This document shows positions 27,192 through 36,811 of a stretch of 64,000 bases of DNA, piece after piece. The notes beneath the pieces were generated by a model. The model searched no databases. It saw only the letters and a program-made list of their open reading frames with translations, and was not told where the DNA came from. Source of the stretch: Neisseria arctica. GTDB taxonomy: Bacteria; Pseudomonadota; Gammaproteobacteria; Burkholderiales; Neisseriaceae. Position numbers and translations under genes: made by a program. The stretch is from positions 1,736,001 to 1,800,000 of the forward strand of contig NZ_CP091510.1 in NCBI RefSeq assembly GCF_022870905.1, in the 5' to 3' direction. Numbering within the stretch: the stretch's first letter is position 1; each line of letters starts with the position of its first letter.

Positions 27192-28763
27192 ATGAAAACT
27201 TCACGAACACTATGGGCAATCATTGTCGGTTCAGCCGTTGCCTTAGCAGCCTGTACGCCTACGGATTCCGCACAGATAGCCTCTCCTAAAAGCATTAACC
27301 ACTATCTGATAGAATTAGACAATATACAGCCATCACCGCAAAAACTGTCTATACAAGAAAAAAAGCCCACCCTTATCAAATTTTGGGCAAGCTGGTGTCC
27401 GCTATGTTTAGCCGAACTCTCCACCACCCAAGCATTAATACGGGACAACAAATTAGAAAACGCCAATATTGTTACCGTTGCCTCACCGGGTTTCTTACAT
27501 GAAAAAGATAAAGCCTCTTTCATCGAATGGTTTCAAGGTTTGAACTATCCCGATCTGCCTGTTCTGATTGATGAAAACGGTACGCTTGCCCGACAGTGGG
27601 GCATCGGAGTTTACCCGTCTTGGGCTGTTTTAGACGAAAAAGGCAAAGTCTTACAAATTATCAAAGGAAGCTTGAATGAAAACGCCATACTCTCTCTTGC
27701 GAAAAATCCTCAAAACCCGCCCTCCAAAGTAGAAAAGAAATTTTACCAACAAAATAAAGACGGTAATGTCAACGCTCAAAATGCACAAACCATCTACCTG
27801 GCCGGCGGATGCTTTTGGGGAGTTGAGGCTTATTTCCAGCGCATTCCCGGTGTGATCGATGCCGTTTCAGGCTACGCAAACGGCAACACCCCAAACCCCA
27901 GCTATGAAGATGTCGTCCACCGGCAAACCGGCCATGCGGAAACCGTTAAAGTAACCTATGATGCAAGCCGTTTAAGTCTGAACGATATTTTGCGCTATTA
28001 CTTTCGTGTCGTGGATCCCACCAGTCTCAACCAACAAGGCAATGATCGCGGCATTCAATACCGAACGGGTATTTATTACACTGATCCTGAAGAAAAACCT
28101 ATTATCCAAGCCGCACTCGAACAAGAGCAAAAAAAATACAAAAGTAAAATCGTGGTTGAAAATCAACCTCTGAAAAACTTTTATGAAGCTGAGGAATATC
28201 ATCAGGATTATCTCGCAAAAAATCCAAACGGCTATTGCCATATCGATATCACCAAGGCAGATGAACCGCTGGACGGAAAACCTGTACAAACACCCCCTGC
28301 CCGAAAAGCTTTCAATGCCGAAACCTATCAACGCCCCAGCGATGAAGAGTTACGCAAAATATTAACCCGCGAACAATTCAGTGTCGTACGCGGCAACGGC
28401 ACAGAGCTTGCATTCAGCCATGAATACGACAACCTATTTGCCGACGGCATTTATGTAGATATCGTTAGCGGCGAACCTTTATTCAGCTCTCGGGATAAAT
28501 ATAAATCGGGATGCGGCTGGCCCAGCTTCACCCGCCCGATAAAAGATCAATCCATCGTCAAAAAAGATGATTTCTCTTACAACATGCACCGTATCGAAGT
28601 ACGCAGCCGCACTGCCGATTCCCATCTGGGTCATGTATTCCCGGATGGCCCGATAGAAAAAGGCGGATTACGTTATTGCATTAACGGGGCAAGTTTGAAA
28701 TTTATTCCTTATGATCAAATGGATGCCCAAGGCTACGGTGAGTGGAAGAAATCCGTAAAATAA
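27192..28763 (+). CDS. msrAB: Trifunctional thioredoxin-like/MsrA/MsrB methionine sulfoxide reductase (PilB)
   Basis: A 523-residue envelope protein repairing oxidised methionine in extracytoplasmic proteins, known in Neisseria as PilB. An N-terminal lipoprotein-like signal (LAAC, Cys21) leads to a TlpA-type domain with WASWCPLC (Cys69, Cys72), which supplies electrons. The MsrA domain has GCFWGVE at 206-212. The MsrB domain has CGWPSF at 441-446 and the catalytic Cys496 in [10 protein letters not shown]. The ATG at 27192 is chosen because it begins the signal peptide; the open frame to 27081 has no support. Its own terminator follows. Confidence 0.95.
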   Translation: MKTSRTLWAIIVGSAVALAACTPTDSAQIASPKSINHYLIELDNIQPSPQKLSIQEKKPTLIKFWASWCPLCLAELSTTQALIRDNKLENANIVTVASPGFLHEKDKASFIEWFQGLNYPDLPVLIDENGTLARQWGIGVYPSWAVLDEKGKVLQIIKGSLNENAILSLAKNPQNPPSKVEKKFYQQNKDGNVNAQNAQTIYLAGGCFWGVEAYFQRIPGVIDAVSGYANGNTPNPSYEDVVHRQTGHAETVKVTYDASRLSLNDILRYYFRVVDPTSLNQQGNDRGIQYRTGIYYTDPEEKPIIQAALEQEQKKYKSKIVVENQPLKNFYEAEEYHQDYLAKNPNGYCHIDITKADEPLDGKPVQTPPARKAFNAETYQRPSDEELRKILTREQFSVVRGNGTELAFSHEYDNLFADGIYVDIVSGEPLFSSRDKYKSGCGWPSFTRPIKDQSIVKKDDFSYNMHRIEVRSRTADSHLGHVFPDGPIEKGGLRYCINGASLKFIPYDQMDAQGYGEWKKSVK

Positions 28764-28768
28764 ATAAA

Positions 28769-28798
28769 CGGCTGCCCTACAAAATTTAAGGGCAGCCG
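28769..28798 (+). terminator. Terminator of msrAB
   Basis: A 10-bp perfect GC-rich stem (28769-28778 with 28789-28798) and a 10-nt loop, 6 bp after the stop codon. The U-run is weak. Confidence 0.7.
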
Positions 28799-29005
28799 AA
28801 TTACTATTGAGAAAGGTTTTAACCCCACCTTTAATTGGAAATACGAACCATCAAACAATGGCTTCTGGAATCAAACCGCCTTCACACTTTTATGCGGTTT
28901 CCTATCTTATTACTTGGTTACGGATAAACCATACCGCCTTAAAATAATCCATGTAAAATGAACATACTTTTAAAAAACCCCTATAACGACAAGGATAAAC
29001 TACTC

Positions 29006-30199
29006 ATGTTCAAACACATCGACTTCTATCCGGGCGATCCTATACTCGGCTTGGTTGAAACTTATAATCAGGATCCGCGGGCCGAAAAAGTAAATCTCGG
29101 CATTGGTATTTATTTTGATAAAAACGGTAATTTGCCGGTTTTGGACTCTGTCCGCCACGCAGAAGAAGAGCGTGCCGCCACTGCACGTCCCCGTCCCTAC
29201 CTTCCTATGGAAGGCCTTGCAGAATACCGCTTAGCCGTACAAAAACTATTATTCGGCAACAATTGTAGTGCCCTATCCGAAAACCGAATTGCCACTATCC
29301 AGACCCTTGGCGGCTCGGGCGCACTTAAAATCGGTGCCGATTTTTTACACCGCTGGTTTACTACTGCCCGCGCATATGTAAGTAATCCGACGTGGGACAA
29401 CCATAAAAGTATCTTTGAAGGTGCAGGCTTTGAAGTCGGTACTTACCCTTATTATGATCCGGTAAGCGGCAATGTGCTATTTGAAGAAATGTTGGCTTTT
29501 TTTGAGAGCCTGCCGGAAAACAGCGTATTGATTCTGCATCCGTGTTGTCACAACCCGACCGGTGTCGACCTCAGCAGCAATCAATGGGATAAAGTTTTAG
29601 AAGTTATACAAAACCGCAAACTGATTCCTTTTATGGATATCGCCTATCAAGGATTTGGCGAAAACTTAGAAGACGACGCCTATGCCATCCGTAAAGCCGT
29701 CGTCATGGGATTACCGCTGTTTGTCAGCAATTCTTTTTCCAAGAACCTTTCTTTATACGGCGAACGTGTCGGCGGCTTGTCTGTTGTCTGCCCGAGCGAA
29801 GAAGAAGCCAAACTTGTGTTCGGCCAACTCAAACTGGGCGTGCGCCGCGTTTATTCCAGCCCACCGGCGCACGGCGGCTACATTACCGCGCGTGTCATGA
29901 ATGACGGGGAGCTGTTTTCCCTCTGGGAAAAAGAAGTTTATGCCATGCGCGACCGTATCCGGCTGATGCGCCGCAAACTGTATGAAGTATTAAGTGCTAA
30001 AATCCCTGAAAAAGATTTCAGTTATTTTATAACCCAACGCGGTATGTTCAGCTATACCGGCCTCAACCCGGCACAAGTACAGCGCCTACAAGACGAATTT
30101 GCCGTCTATCTGGTTGCCTCCGGCCGTATGTGCGTTGCCGGATTAAACGACAACAATATTGATTATGTTGCCAATGCATTTGCCATAGTATTGAAATAA
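29006..30199 (+). CDS. tyrB: Aromatic/aspartate aminotransferase (TyrB type)
   Basis: A 397-residue class I PLP aminotransferase catalysing the last step of tyrosine and phenylalanine synthesis, with activity on aspartate likely. It begins MFKHIDFYPGDPILGL; the longer open frame from 28958 has no family match. The PLP lysine is Lys246 in NSFSKNLSLYGERVGG. Further marks are GGSGALKIGADFL, HPCCHNPTGVD and the late RGMFSYTG, as in AspC/TyrB enzymes. TyrB versus AspC cannot be settled by eye. It is convergent with the permease and shares a DUS terminator. Confidence 0.87.
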   Translation: MFKHIDFYPGDPILGLVETYNQDPRAEKVNLGIGIYFDKNGNLPVLDSVRHAEEERAATARPRPYLPMEGLAEYRLAVQKLLFGNNCSALSENRIATIQTLGGSGALKIGADFLHRWFTTARAYVSNPTWDNHKSIFEGAGFEVGTYPYYDPVSGNVLFEEMLAFFESLPENSVLILHPCCHNPTGVDLSSNQWDKVLEVIQNRKLIPFMDIAYQGFGENLEDDAYAIRKAVVMGLPLFVSNSFSKNLSLYGERVGGLSVVCPSEEEAKLVFGQLKLGVRRVYSSPPAHGGYITARVMNDGELFSLWEKEVYAMRDRIRLMRRKLYEVLSAKIPEKDFSYFITQRGMFSYTGLNPAQVQRLQDEFAVYLVASGRMCVAGLNDNNIDYVANAFAIVLK

Positions 30200-30215
30200 A
30201 CCTTTAACATATTTT

Positions 30216-30250
30216 AAAAGGCCGTCTGAAAATTTTTCAGACGGCCTTTT
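30216..30250. terminator. Bidirectional DUS-pair terminator, tyrB and xanthine permease
   Basis: A 17-bp perfect stem (30216-30232 with 30234-30250) around a single T, flanked by A and T runs on each side. It lies between convergent genes. Confidence 0.88.
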
Positions 30251-30280
30251 TAGGCTATGGCTGTATAAGCAATATTTGCA

Positions 30281-31663
30281 TTATTCCAAATCACCGCTTA
30301 CATAAACCGTACCGCCACTCTTGTCCTCAGGCAAAACCAAATTCAAAATCACTGCCATAATACCGCCGGCAGAAATCGAATTTTGGAACAATACCGGCAG
30401 ATTTTTAAATACCTCAGGCTCAAAAGCTACGCCCAAACCCAATCCAACTGATGTTGCCGCAATCACTGCTTCACGGCGGCGGATACCGTTGCTAACCAAA
30501 ATACGCACGCCGGCAATCGCGATCAGACCAAACATCAAAACCATTGCGCCACCGAGAACCGGGCTGGGAATAGTCGTAAACGCCCGGCCAATTACGGGAA
30601 AGAGACCTAACAATACCAAAATTACAGCAATATATTTACCCACATGACGAGAAGCCACACCGGTCATTTGGATAACACCATTATTCTGGGCGAATGTAGT
30701 CAACGGCAGCGAACCCAGCGCAGTCGCAATCACTGACACCAAACCATCCGCCATTACGCCACCTTTCAAACGGGCAGTATATTCCTCACCTTCGATAGGT
30801 TGGTCAGAAACCATCGCCGTTGCGGTCAAATCACCCACCGCCTCAAACACACTCAACAAATAAATCGCCCCTGCCACGATAAATGCATGCCAATCGAAAG
30901 CGAAACCATACTTAAATGGTACCGGCACGGTAATCAGAGGGAGATCTTGTAAAGGTGAAAAATCCACCTTACCCATAAACAAAGCTACGATATAGCCGAC
31001 AATCAAACCCACAGCAATACCGCTCATGCGCAAAAGCGGATTCTTCATACAGTTGAACAACAAAACGATCAACAATACCAGCGAAGCCAAGCCCAAATTT
31101 TCCAGCGAACCGAATGTACCGTCACTCTTAGCGCCGAAACCTCCGCCAAAATCAGTAATACCCACATGCACCAAGCTTAAACCGATCAACATCACTACTA
31201 CGCCGCTAACCGTTGGCGTGATGACCTTTTTTAAATAAGGCAGCAGCCAAGCCGAAAAGCAAACCAGAAACGCCCCGACAAAAGATACGCCCAAGAGTGT
31301 AGAAATCATGGCGTTCTCATCCAAACCGCCCTCTTTCATCCCCACGCCAAGCGCAATCATCACGGTAACAAAAGAAAAGTTAACAGATTGAATCGACAAC
31401 ATTCCCGAACCAACCGGGCCGAGGCGGTTTACCTGAAGATAAGTACCGATACCCGAAGCTACCATCGACATCGATACCAAATAAGCAGTCATCTCCACCG
31501 GAAGCTGTAAAGCTCCGCCCACAATTAAAGCCGGCGTAATCATCGGTACGAAAATAGCCAATAAATGGGTGATGGCACTTAAAAGCGCATTCATAAACGG
31601 AGGTTTGTCTTCCAAACGGTAAACCAAATCGGGGCTTTCAGCCATTTTCGGGGGCATTGCCAT
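30281..31663 (-). CDS. Nucleobase:cation symporter-2, xanthine/uracil permease family
   Basis: A 460-residue inner-membrane transporter of the NCS2 family, with about 14 hydrophobic segments. Family motifs are QVNRLGPVGSGMLSIQS near 77-93, the substrate-binding region FEAVGDLTATAMVS in the middle (Glu and Asp of helix 8), and LPLTTFAQNNGVIQMTGVASRHVG with the conserved Asn pair. These features match the xanthine/uric acid branch (XanQ/XanP, PbuX) better than UraA. Substrate is inferred. It is divergent from dapA across 250 bp, in which an uptake sequence lies at 31830-31841. Confidence 0.9.
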   Translation of the reverse strand: MAMPPKMAESPDLVYRLEDKPPFMNALLSAITHLLAIFVPMITPALIVGGALQLPVEMTAYLVSMSMVASGIGTYLQVNRLGPVGSGMLSIQSVNFSFVTVMIALGVGMKEGGLDENAMISTLLGVSFVGAFLVCFSAWLLPYLKKVITPTVSGVVVMLIGLSLVHVGITDFGGGFGAKSDGTFGSLENLGLASLVLLIVLLFNCMKNPLLRMSGIAVGLIVGYIVALFMGKVDFSPLQDLPLITVPVPFKYGFAFDWHAFIVAGAIYLLSVFEAVGDLTATAMVSDQPIEGEEYTARLKGGVMADGLVSVIATALGSLPLTTFAQNNGVIQMTGVASRHVGKYIAVILVLLGLFPVIGRAFTTIPSPVLGGAMVLMFGLIAIAGVRILVSNGIRRREAVIAATSVGLGLGVAFEPEVFKNLPVLFQNSISAGGIMAVILNLVLPEDKSGGTVYVSGDLE

Positions 31664-31916
31664 TACATCTTCCTTCCCATTTAAGTTTAAGAAATGCTAA
31701 AAATTGTAAGCGCGGCATTGTATATAATTATCAGTTTTTATTCAATCACTTCATGAGCAACAATGCAGCCTACTGTTGCTTACGAAACGCCTTTCACCCT
31801 ATCTGTATACGACCTTTGCAAACCTTTGCAGGCCGTCTGAAGGCAATATTTCACACAATCGGCAAAGTAAGCTACAATCGCCCTATTTACCGACGTTGAG
31901 AAATAAAGGTTTAACC

Positions 31917-32792
31917 ATGTTAAAAGGTAGTCTGGTCGCCCTGATCACGCCGATGAATCAAGACGGCAGCGTGAATTTCGAGCAACTCAATTCTTTAATC
32001 GACTGGCACATTGAAAGCGGCACCGATGGTATCGTTGCCGTGGGCACTACCGGCGAAAGCGCCACTTTGGCTGTAGACGAACATCTGGCGGTTATCGAAG
32101 CCACCGTAAAACACGTTAATAAGCGTATACCCGTTATTGCCGGCACCGGCGCCAACAATACCCGCGAAGCGATTGAGCTTTCACAAGCTGCGGAGCGCTT
32201 GGGGGCGGACTACACTTTATCTGTCGTCCCCTATTACAACAAACCTTCCCAAGAAGGAATTTACCGCCATTTCAAAGCTGTTGCCGAAGCTACCTCTATC
32301 CCGATGATTATTTATAATGTTCCGGGACGTACCGTTGTCAACATGACGAACGAAACCATTTTGCGTTTGGCCGAAATTCCCAATATTGTCGGCATTAAAG
32401 AAGCCAGCGGCGACATTGGCCGTGAAATCGACCTCATCAACCGCGTACCGGAAGGATTTGCCGTTTATTCGGGTGACGACCCTACCGGCATGGCTTTCAT
32501 GTTCTGCGGCGGCCATGGTGTCATTACCGTAGCGGCCAACGTTGCCCCCAAACTCTTTGCCGACATGTGCCGGGAATCGTTAGCAGGCAATATTGAGACT
32601 GCGCGCAAACTCAACGGACAGCTTATTCCCGTTTACGACGTTATGTTTTGCGAACCCAGCCCCGCTGCCCCCAAATGGGCGGTGTCACAATTGGGAAAAT
32701 GCAATGCACATGTCCGCCTGCCGATTATTGAGCTTTCGGCAGAAGGCCAAACCAAAGTTCGTGACGCGCTTGTTGCAGCCAAATTGATTTAA
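31917..32792 (+). CDS. dapA: 4-hydroxy-tetrahydrodipicolinate synthase DapA
   Basis: A 291-residue aldolase that condenses pyruvate and aspartate semialdehyde, the first dedicated step to diaminopimelate and lysine. Key residues are at their classical numbers: Thr44 and Thr45 (GTTGES), Tyr107, Tyr133 (IIYNVPGRT) and the Schiff-base Lys161 (GIKEASGD). The ATG at 31917 with AAAGG nearby gives the family length; the frame open from 31776 is not supported. bamC follows after 16 bp, the same pairing as in E. coli. Confidence 0.97.
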   Translation: MLKGSLVALITPMNQDGSVNFEQLNSLIDWHIESGTDGIVAVGTTGESATLAVDEHLAVIEATVKHVNKRIPVIAGTGANNTREAIELSQAAERLGADYTLSVVPYYNKPSQEGIYRHFKAVAEATSIPMIIYNVPGRTVVNMTNETILRLAEIPNIVGIKEASGDIGREIDLINRVPEGFAVYSGDDPTGMAFMFCGGHGVITVAANVAPKLFADMCRESLAGNIETARKLNGQLIPVYDVMFCEPSPAAPKWAVSQLGKCNAHVRLPIIELSAEGQTKVRDALVAAKLI

Positions 32793-32808
32793 CTTACAGG
32801 AAGCACCT

Positions 32809-33945
32809 ATGAAAACTGCTCTGAAACCTGTTGTTATCGCAGCCGCCGTATTAAGTATGGCGGGTTGTGCCGGCAGCAAAGACAAACTGCCTGCTTTAGA
32901 TTACCAAACCCAAAACCGCAAGATCGTTAATCTAGAAGTTCCACCCGATCTGACCAATCCCAACCAAGGCAATATTTACCAACTGCCTGCCGGTTCCGGT
33001 GCCGTTCGTGCAAGTGACCTAAATCGTACGAATACCCAGCAAACAGCCGGAAGCCAAACCGTATTGCAAGATGTAAAAGGCGTTCATTTGGAACGGGACG
33101 GCAGCCAACGCTGGTTAGTGGTAGACGGTAAATCACCCGCCGAAATTTGGCCTTTGCTGAAAGTATTTTGGCAGGAAAACGGCTTCGACATCCGTTCGGA
33201 AGAACCCGCTATCGGGCAAATGGAAACGGAATGGGCCCAAAACCGTGCCAAAATCCCACAAGACCGCCTACGCAGCCTATTTGAAAAAGTCGGCCTCGGC
33301 GGCATCTACTCGACCAGTGAGCGTGATAAATTCATTATCCGCATGGAACAAGGCCGCAACGGCACAACCGATATCTTCTTCAGCCACCGCGGTATGCAAG
33401 AAGTTTATGGTGACAAAAACAAAGACACCACCATATGGCAGCCCCGCCCCAATGACCCGAATCTCGAAGCAGCTTTCCTAGCCCGCTTCATGCAATATTT
33501 AGGAGCAGACGCTCAGCAGGTTGAAAAAGAATTGGGCAAAGCCGACACTCCGGCCAAACGCAACGGCACTGCCGAACTGGCAAAACTCGAAGGCAATACC
33601 GTATTGCTTTCCGGTTCGCAAGAGCGCAATTGGCGACGCACCGCACTGGCTCTTGACCGTATCGGCCTGACCGTTGTCGGCCAAAATCTTTCAAGACACG
33701 CTTACTTGGTACAAGCCGCACCTCAGGAAAGCGACGCTGTAGCTAATAAAAAACCCGGCTTGTTCAAACGCCTGTTAGGTAAGGGTAAAACTACCGAACC
33801 TAAAGCGGCAGCTCCCGAACTGATCGTTTACGCCGAACCTGTTGACGGTGGCACCCGCTTAAGCCTACTCAATAAGGACGGTAGCGTTTATCAAGGCAAT
33901 GATGCAGGTACTTGGATCAGCCGCCTGTATACCGAATTGCGCTAA
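32809..33945 (+). CDS. bamC: Outer membrane assembly lipoprotein BamC (NlpB)
   Basis: A 378-residue lipoprotein of the BAM complex, which inserts beta-barrel proteins into the outer membrane. The signal peptide ends in LSMAGC (Cys20 lipidated). The long unstructured N-terminal segment (about 21-85, with LEVPPDLTNP that contacts BamD in the family) is followed by two helix-grip domains, the first from about 90 (GSQRWLVVDGKSPAEIWP) and the second from about 258. It is directly downstream of dapA and closed by a DUS terminator. Confidence 0.9.
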   Translation: MKTALKPVVIAAAVLSMAGCAGSKDKLPALDYQTQNRKIVNLEVPPDLTNPNQGNIYQLPAGSGAVRASDLNRTNTQQTAGSQTVLQDVKGVHLERDGSQRWLVVDGKSPAEIWPLLKVFWQENGFDIRSEEPAIGQMETEWAQNRAKIPQDRLRSLFEKVGLGGIYSTSERDKFIIRMEQGRNGTTDIFFSHRGMQEVYGDKNKDTTIWQPRPNDPNLEAAFLARFMQYLGADAQQVEKELGKADTPAKRNGTAELAKLEGNTVLLSGSQERNWRRTALALDRIGLTVVGQNLSRHAYLVQAAPQESDAVANKKPGLFKRLLGKGKTTEPKAAAPELIVYAEPVDGGTRLSLLNKDGSVYQGNDAGTWISRLYTELR

Positions 33946-33957
33946 GTAAAAATCGAC

Positions 33958-33991
33958 AAGGCCGTCTGAAAACAATTTTTCAGACGGCCTT
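33958..33991 (+). terminator. DUS-pair terminator of dapA-bamC
   Basis: A 15-bp perfect stem (33958-33972 with 33977-33991), loop CAAT, 12 bp past the bamC stop. Confidence 0.85.
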
Positions 33992-34045
33992 TCCTCATTA
34001 GCAGACATAAATAAATACCCTTTTATTCAGATACTTTTTCTAAAT

Positions 34046-34288
34046 ATGAAAGCACGTAAAACCTATTTAATCGGTATCGCCTTCTTTACCGGCCTCTTCA
34101 TGGCATTGATGCTACTGGGCAGCTATCTGCTTTCCATCGAAAGCAAGCAATTTGCCGTAGCCAGCTTTTTATTTGCATTCGGCGCCGTATTCGGACAAAT
34201 TGCCTGTTTGGCTCTTTATATCCGCCAAAAAGCCATGCTGCAAGCTATCGCAGCACAACGTGCGCAGGAGTATAAAAATGCTGAATAA
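34046..34288 (+). CDS. Small two-span membrane protein of unknown function
   Basis: An 80-residue protein with two hydrophobic stretches (about 8-30 and 37-58) and a basic/polar C-terminus (RQKAMLQAIAAQRAQEYKN). I do not recognise a family. Its last codons overlap the first four codons of rdgB by 11 bp, and rdgB's GGAG ribosome site lies inside it. Translational coupling with rdgB therefore supports its being a real gene. There is no strong ribosome site before its own ATG. A functional link with rdgB cannot be claimed. Confidence 0.7.
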   Translation: MKARKTYLIGIAFFTGLFMALMLLGSYLLSIESKQFAVASFLFAFGAVFGQIACLALYIRQKAMLQAIAAQRAQEYKNAE

Positions 34289-34892
34289 AATTATATTGGC
34301 AAGTGGTAACCCTGGAAAATTAAAAGAATTTTCCCGCTGGTTTGCCGAACGTTCGATTGACATTCTTCCGCAATCCGAATTCAACGTCCCCGAATGTCCC
34401 GAACCATACGGAACATTCATAGAAAATGCATTAGCCAAAGCCCGCCATGCCAGCCGCCACAGCGGCCTGCCAGCCCTGGCAGACGACAGCGGTATTTGCG
34501 CTAATGCCCTAAACGGCGCCCCCGGTGTCTACTCAGCACGTTTTGCCGGAGATAATCCTAAATCCGATGCGGCCAATAATCTCAAACTTAGCACGGAACT
34601 TGCCGGTAAAGAGGATCAAAGCTGCTATTACGTTTGTGTTTTAGTATTGGTTCGACACGAACACGATCCCCAACCCATTATTGCCGAAGGTATTTGGCGC
34701 GGCACTTGGCAAACAGAAGCGAAAGGTGAAAACGGCTTCGGTTACGACCCACATTTTTATTTACCGGAGCAAGGCTGTACGGCTGCCGAACTTACGCCCA
34801 AACTTAAAAACCAAATCAGCCACCGCGGCCTGGCATTACAAGAATTAAAAAAGAAAATCGACCTGCTCTACCCTTCTGCCAAGGCCGTCTGA
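34278..34892 (+). CDS. rdgB: XTP/dITP pyrophosphatase RdgB (HAM1 family)
   Basis: A 204-residue house-cleaning nucleotidase that hydrolyses dITP, XTP and related deaminated purine nucleotides to monophosphates. Motifs are ILASGNPGKLKEF (6-18), the metal-binding ALADDSGI, the PGVYSARFAG stretch and the late GENGFGYDPHF, NQISHRGLAL. The ATG at 34278 has GGAG 8 bp upstream, so the longer open frame from 34173 is rejected. The end Ala-Lys-Ala-Val-stop is created by a DNA uptake sequence at 34881-34892. Confidence 0.95.
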   Translation: MLNKIILASGNPGKLKEFSRWFAERSIDILPQSEFNVPECPEPYGTFIENALAKARHASRHSGLPALADDSGICANALNGAPGVYSARFAGDNPKSDAANNLKLSTELAGKEDQSCYYVCVLVLVRHEHDPQPIIAEGIWRGTWQTEAKGENGFGYDPHFYLPEQGCTAAELTPKLKNQISHRGLALQELKKKIDLLYPSAKAV

Positions 34893-34990
34893 ATAACCAT
34901 TATCCCGCCTTACCCCCGATATTATCTCGCCCGTTTGTTTATAAAACCGGGCTCAGAAAATATGGGGAAGGTTCAAATTTCGAGCTACCA

Positions 34991-36166
34991 ATGATACCAG
35001 TCAGCTTTAACACACCCGGCCAACTCAGCACCCTGCCACCACTATCACTTTACATTCATATTCCTTGGTGTATACGCAAATGTCCATATTGTGATTTCAA
35101 TTCGCATCAGGCAAAAGCGGGCTTGAATGAAAACAGCTATATTGATGCCCTCCTAACCGACTTACAAACCGAGTTACCTAATATTTGGGGACGCCCAGTG
35201 GAAACCATATTTATCGGCGGCGGCACACCAAGCATATTTCAAGCTGCTTCTATTGATCGCCTTCTCAGCGGTATCCGCGCTCTGGTGAAATTACAGCCAC
35301 AAGCCGAAATTACTTTGGAAGCCAACCCCGGCACCTTTGAGCGGGAAAAGTTCCAAGGCTTTAAAGATGCAGGTATCACGCGGCTTTCAATCGGCGTACA
35401 AAGTTTTAATGATAGTGCTCTTACTGCGATAGGCCGCATCCACAACAGCCGCGAAGCTCTCACTGCCATCGAGACGGCTCTTCAACTATTCGATAAAGTC
35501 AATATCGATTTAATGTACGCCTTACCCTCTCAAACCGTTCAAGCGGCCCTAAACGACATAGAAACCGCTATTGCGACAGGTGTTCGGCACATCAGCGCGT
35601 ACCATCTCACAATGGAGCCCAATACACCCTTCGGCCATACTCCGCCTCCTGAGCTGCCGGCAGATGAAGCTGCACAGGATATTGAAGATGCCGTACACGA
35701 CAGGTTAGCAGAAGCAGGATTCATTCACTATGAAACCTCCGCATTCGCCCACTCCGGCTACCAATGCCGCCACAATCTCAATTATTGGCAGTTTGGAGAC
35801 TACATCGGCATTGGAGCAGGCGCACACGGTAAAATTTCCTATCCGACCCATATTGAGCGTACCGTTCGACGACGTCATCCGAAAGATTATCAGACGGCAA
35901 TGGAAAATAACCCTGCGGACGCCATTGAGCGCCGCACCATTGCCAAAGAAGATTTGGCATTTGAATTTATGATGAATGCCCTACGTTTGAGCGAGGGTGT
36001 GCCTGCCTCTTGGCTGCAAGAGCGTACCGGTATTTCTCCGGCGCAAATCAGTACGCAAATTCGGGCCGCACAAACCAAAGGCTTGTTGGATACCGACCCT
36101 CTTTACTTTCGCCCCACTGAGCAAGGTAAACGTTTTTTAAATGATTTACTGCAATATTTTCTATAA
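34991..36166 (+). CDS. hemW: Radical SAM heme chaperone HemW
   Basis: A 391-residue radical SAM protein related to HemN but acting as a heme-binding chaperone. The [4Fe-4S] motif is C27-x3-C31-x2-C34 followed by DFNSH, where HemN would carry an extra N-terminal region and different residue after the cluster. Also present are GGGTPS near 76-81 and ISAYHLTMEPNTPF. The C-terminal HemN_C domain is complete. It follows rdgB by about 98 bp, a neighbourhood seen in many proteobacteria. A short uptake core lies inside at about 35890. Confidence 0.92.
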   Translation: MIPVSFNTPGQLSTLPPLSLYIHIPWCIRKCPYCDFNSHQAKAGLNENSYIDALLTDLQTELPNIWGRPVETIFIGGGTPSIFQAASIDRLLSGIRALVKLQPQAEITLEANPGTFEREKFQGFKDAGITRLSIGVQSFNDSALTAIGRIHNSREALTAIETALQLFDKVNIDLMYALPSQTVQAALNDIETAIATGVRHISAYHLTMEPNTPFGHTPPPELPADEAAQDIEDAVHDRLAEAGFIHYETSAFAHSGYQCRHNLNYWQFGDYIGIGAGAHGKISYPTHIERTVRRRHPKDYQTAMENNPADAIERRTIAKEDLAFEFMMNALRLSEGVPASWLQERTGISPAQISTQIRAAQTKGLLDTDPLYFRPTEQGKRFLNDLLQYFL

Positions 36167-36183
36167 CCGATACCCTGCATAAT

Positions 36184-36225
36184 TTTCAGACGGCCTATAC
36201 GATAAAGAAAATAAGCCGTCTGAAA
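36184..36225 (+). terminator. DUS-pair terminator of hemW
   Basis: Opposed uptake cores form an 11-bp stem (36184-36194 with 36215-36225) with a 20-nt AT-rich loop, 17 bp beyond the stop. Confidence 0.65.
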
Positions 36226-36302
36226 GCCCAAACTGCCGAAACATAGTCAAAGCTGATTATTTATAAGATAATCCCACGTAATTTCACACTAGGAGATTGA
36301 AT

Positions 36303-36692
36303 ATGAGTAAAACCATCATCCATACCGACAAAGCACCCGCAGCCATCGGTGCATATTCACAAGCTGTACGTGCCGGCAATACCGTTTATATGAGCGGACA
36401 AATTCCGCTTGATCCAACCACTATGACCGTAGTTGGTGAGGGCGACTTCCGCGCCGAAACCCATCAAGTGTTTAAAAACCTGCAAGCCGTAGCAGAAGCT
36501 GCTGGCGGTTCGTTGAAGGATATTGTAAAAGTTAACGCCTATCTCACCGATTTGGGTAATTTTGCTATTTTCAACGAAGTAATGGCGGAATACTTTGCCC
36601 AACCATTCCCCGCACGTGCCGCAGTAGGCGTAGCCAGCCTGCCAAAAGGCGTACAAGTAGAAGCAGAAGCTGTTTTGGTATTGAATTTGTAA
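36303..36692 (+). CDS. ridA: 2-iminobutanoate/2-iminopropanoate deaminase RidA
   Basis: A 129-residue trimeric YjgF/YER057c/UK114 protein that hydrolyses reactive enamines and imines from PLP enzymes. Signatures are AIGAYSQAV near 15-23, [10 protein letters not shown], and [19 protein letters not shown], with the Arg that binds substrate. The ATG at 36303 has a perfect AGGAG site at 36291-36295; a TTG at 36297 is less likely. It is a single gene between two terminators. Confidence 0.95.
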   Translation: MSKTIIHTDKAPAAIGAYSQAVRAGNTVYMSGQIPLDPTTMTVVGEGDFRAETHQVFKNLQAVAEAAGGSLKDIVKVNAYLTDLGNFAIFNEVMAEYFAQPFPARAAVGVASLPKGVQVEAEAVLVLNL

Positions 36693-36718
36693 TATAAGCC
36701 TGCCATACTCAAAACTTC

Positions 36719-36748
36719 AAAGGCTGTGCATACCGCCGCGCAGCCTTT
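36719..36748 (+). terminator. Terminator of ridA
   Basis: An 11-bp stem (36719-36729 with 36738-36748, one G-T pair) with an 8-nt loop, 26 bp past the ridA stop; a short T-rich stretch follows. Confidence 0.7.
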
Positions 36749-36811
36749 ATTACTTCCTTCAATAGAAATATCAAATAAACAATGATATAAACATTTTCCA
36801 CCTATCTCACT

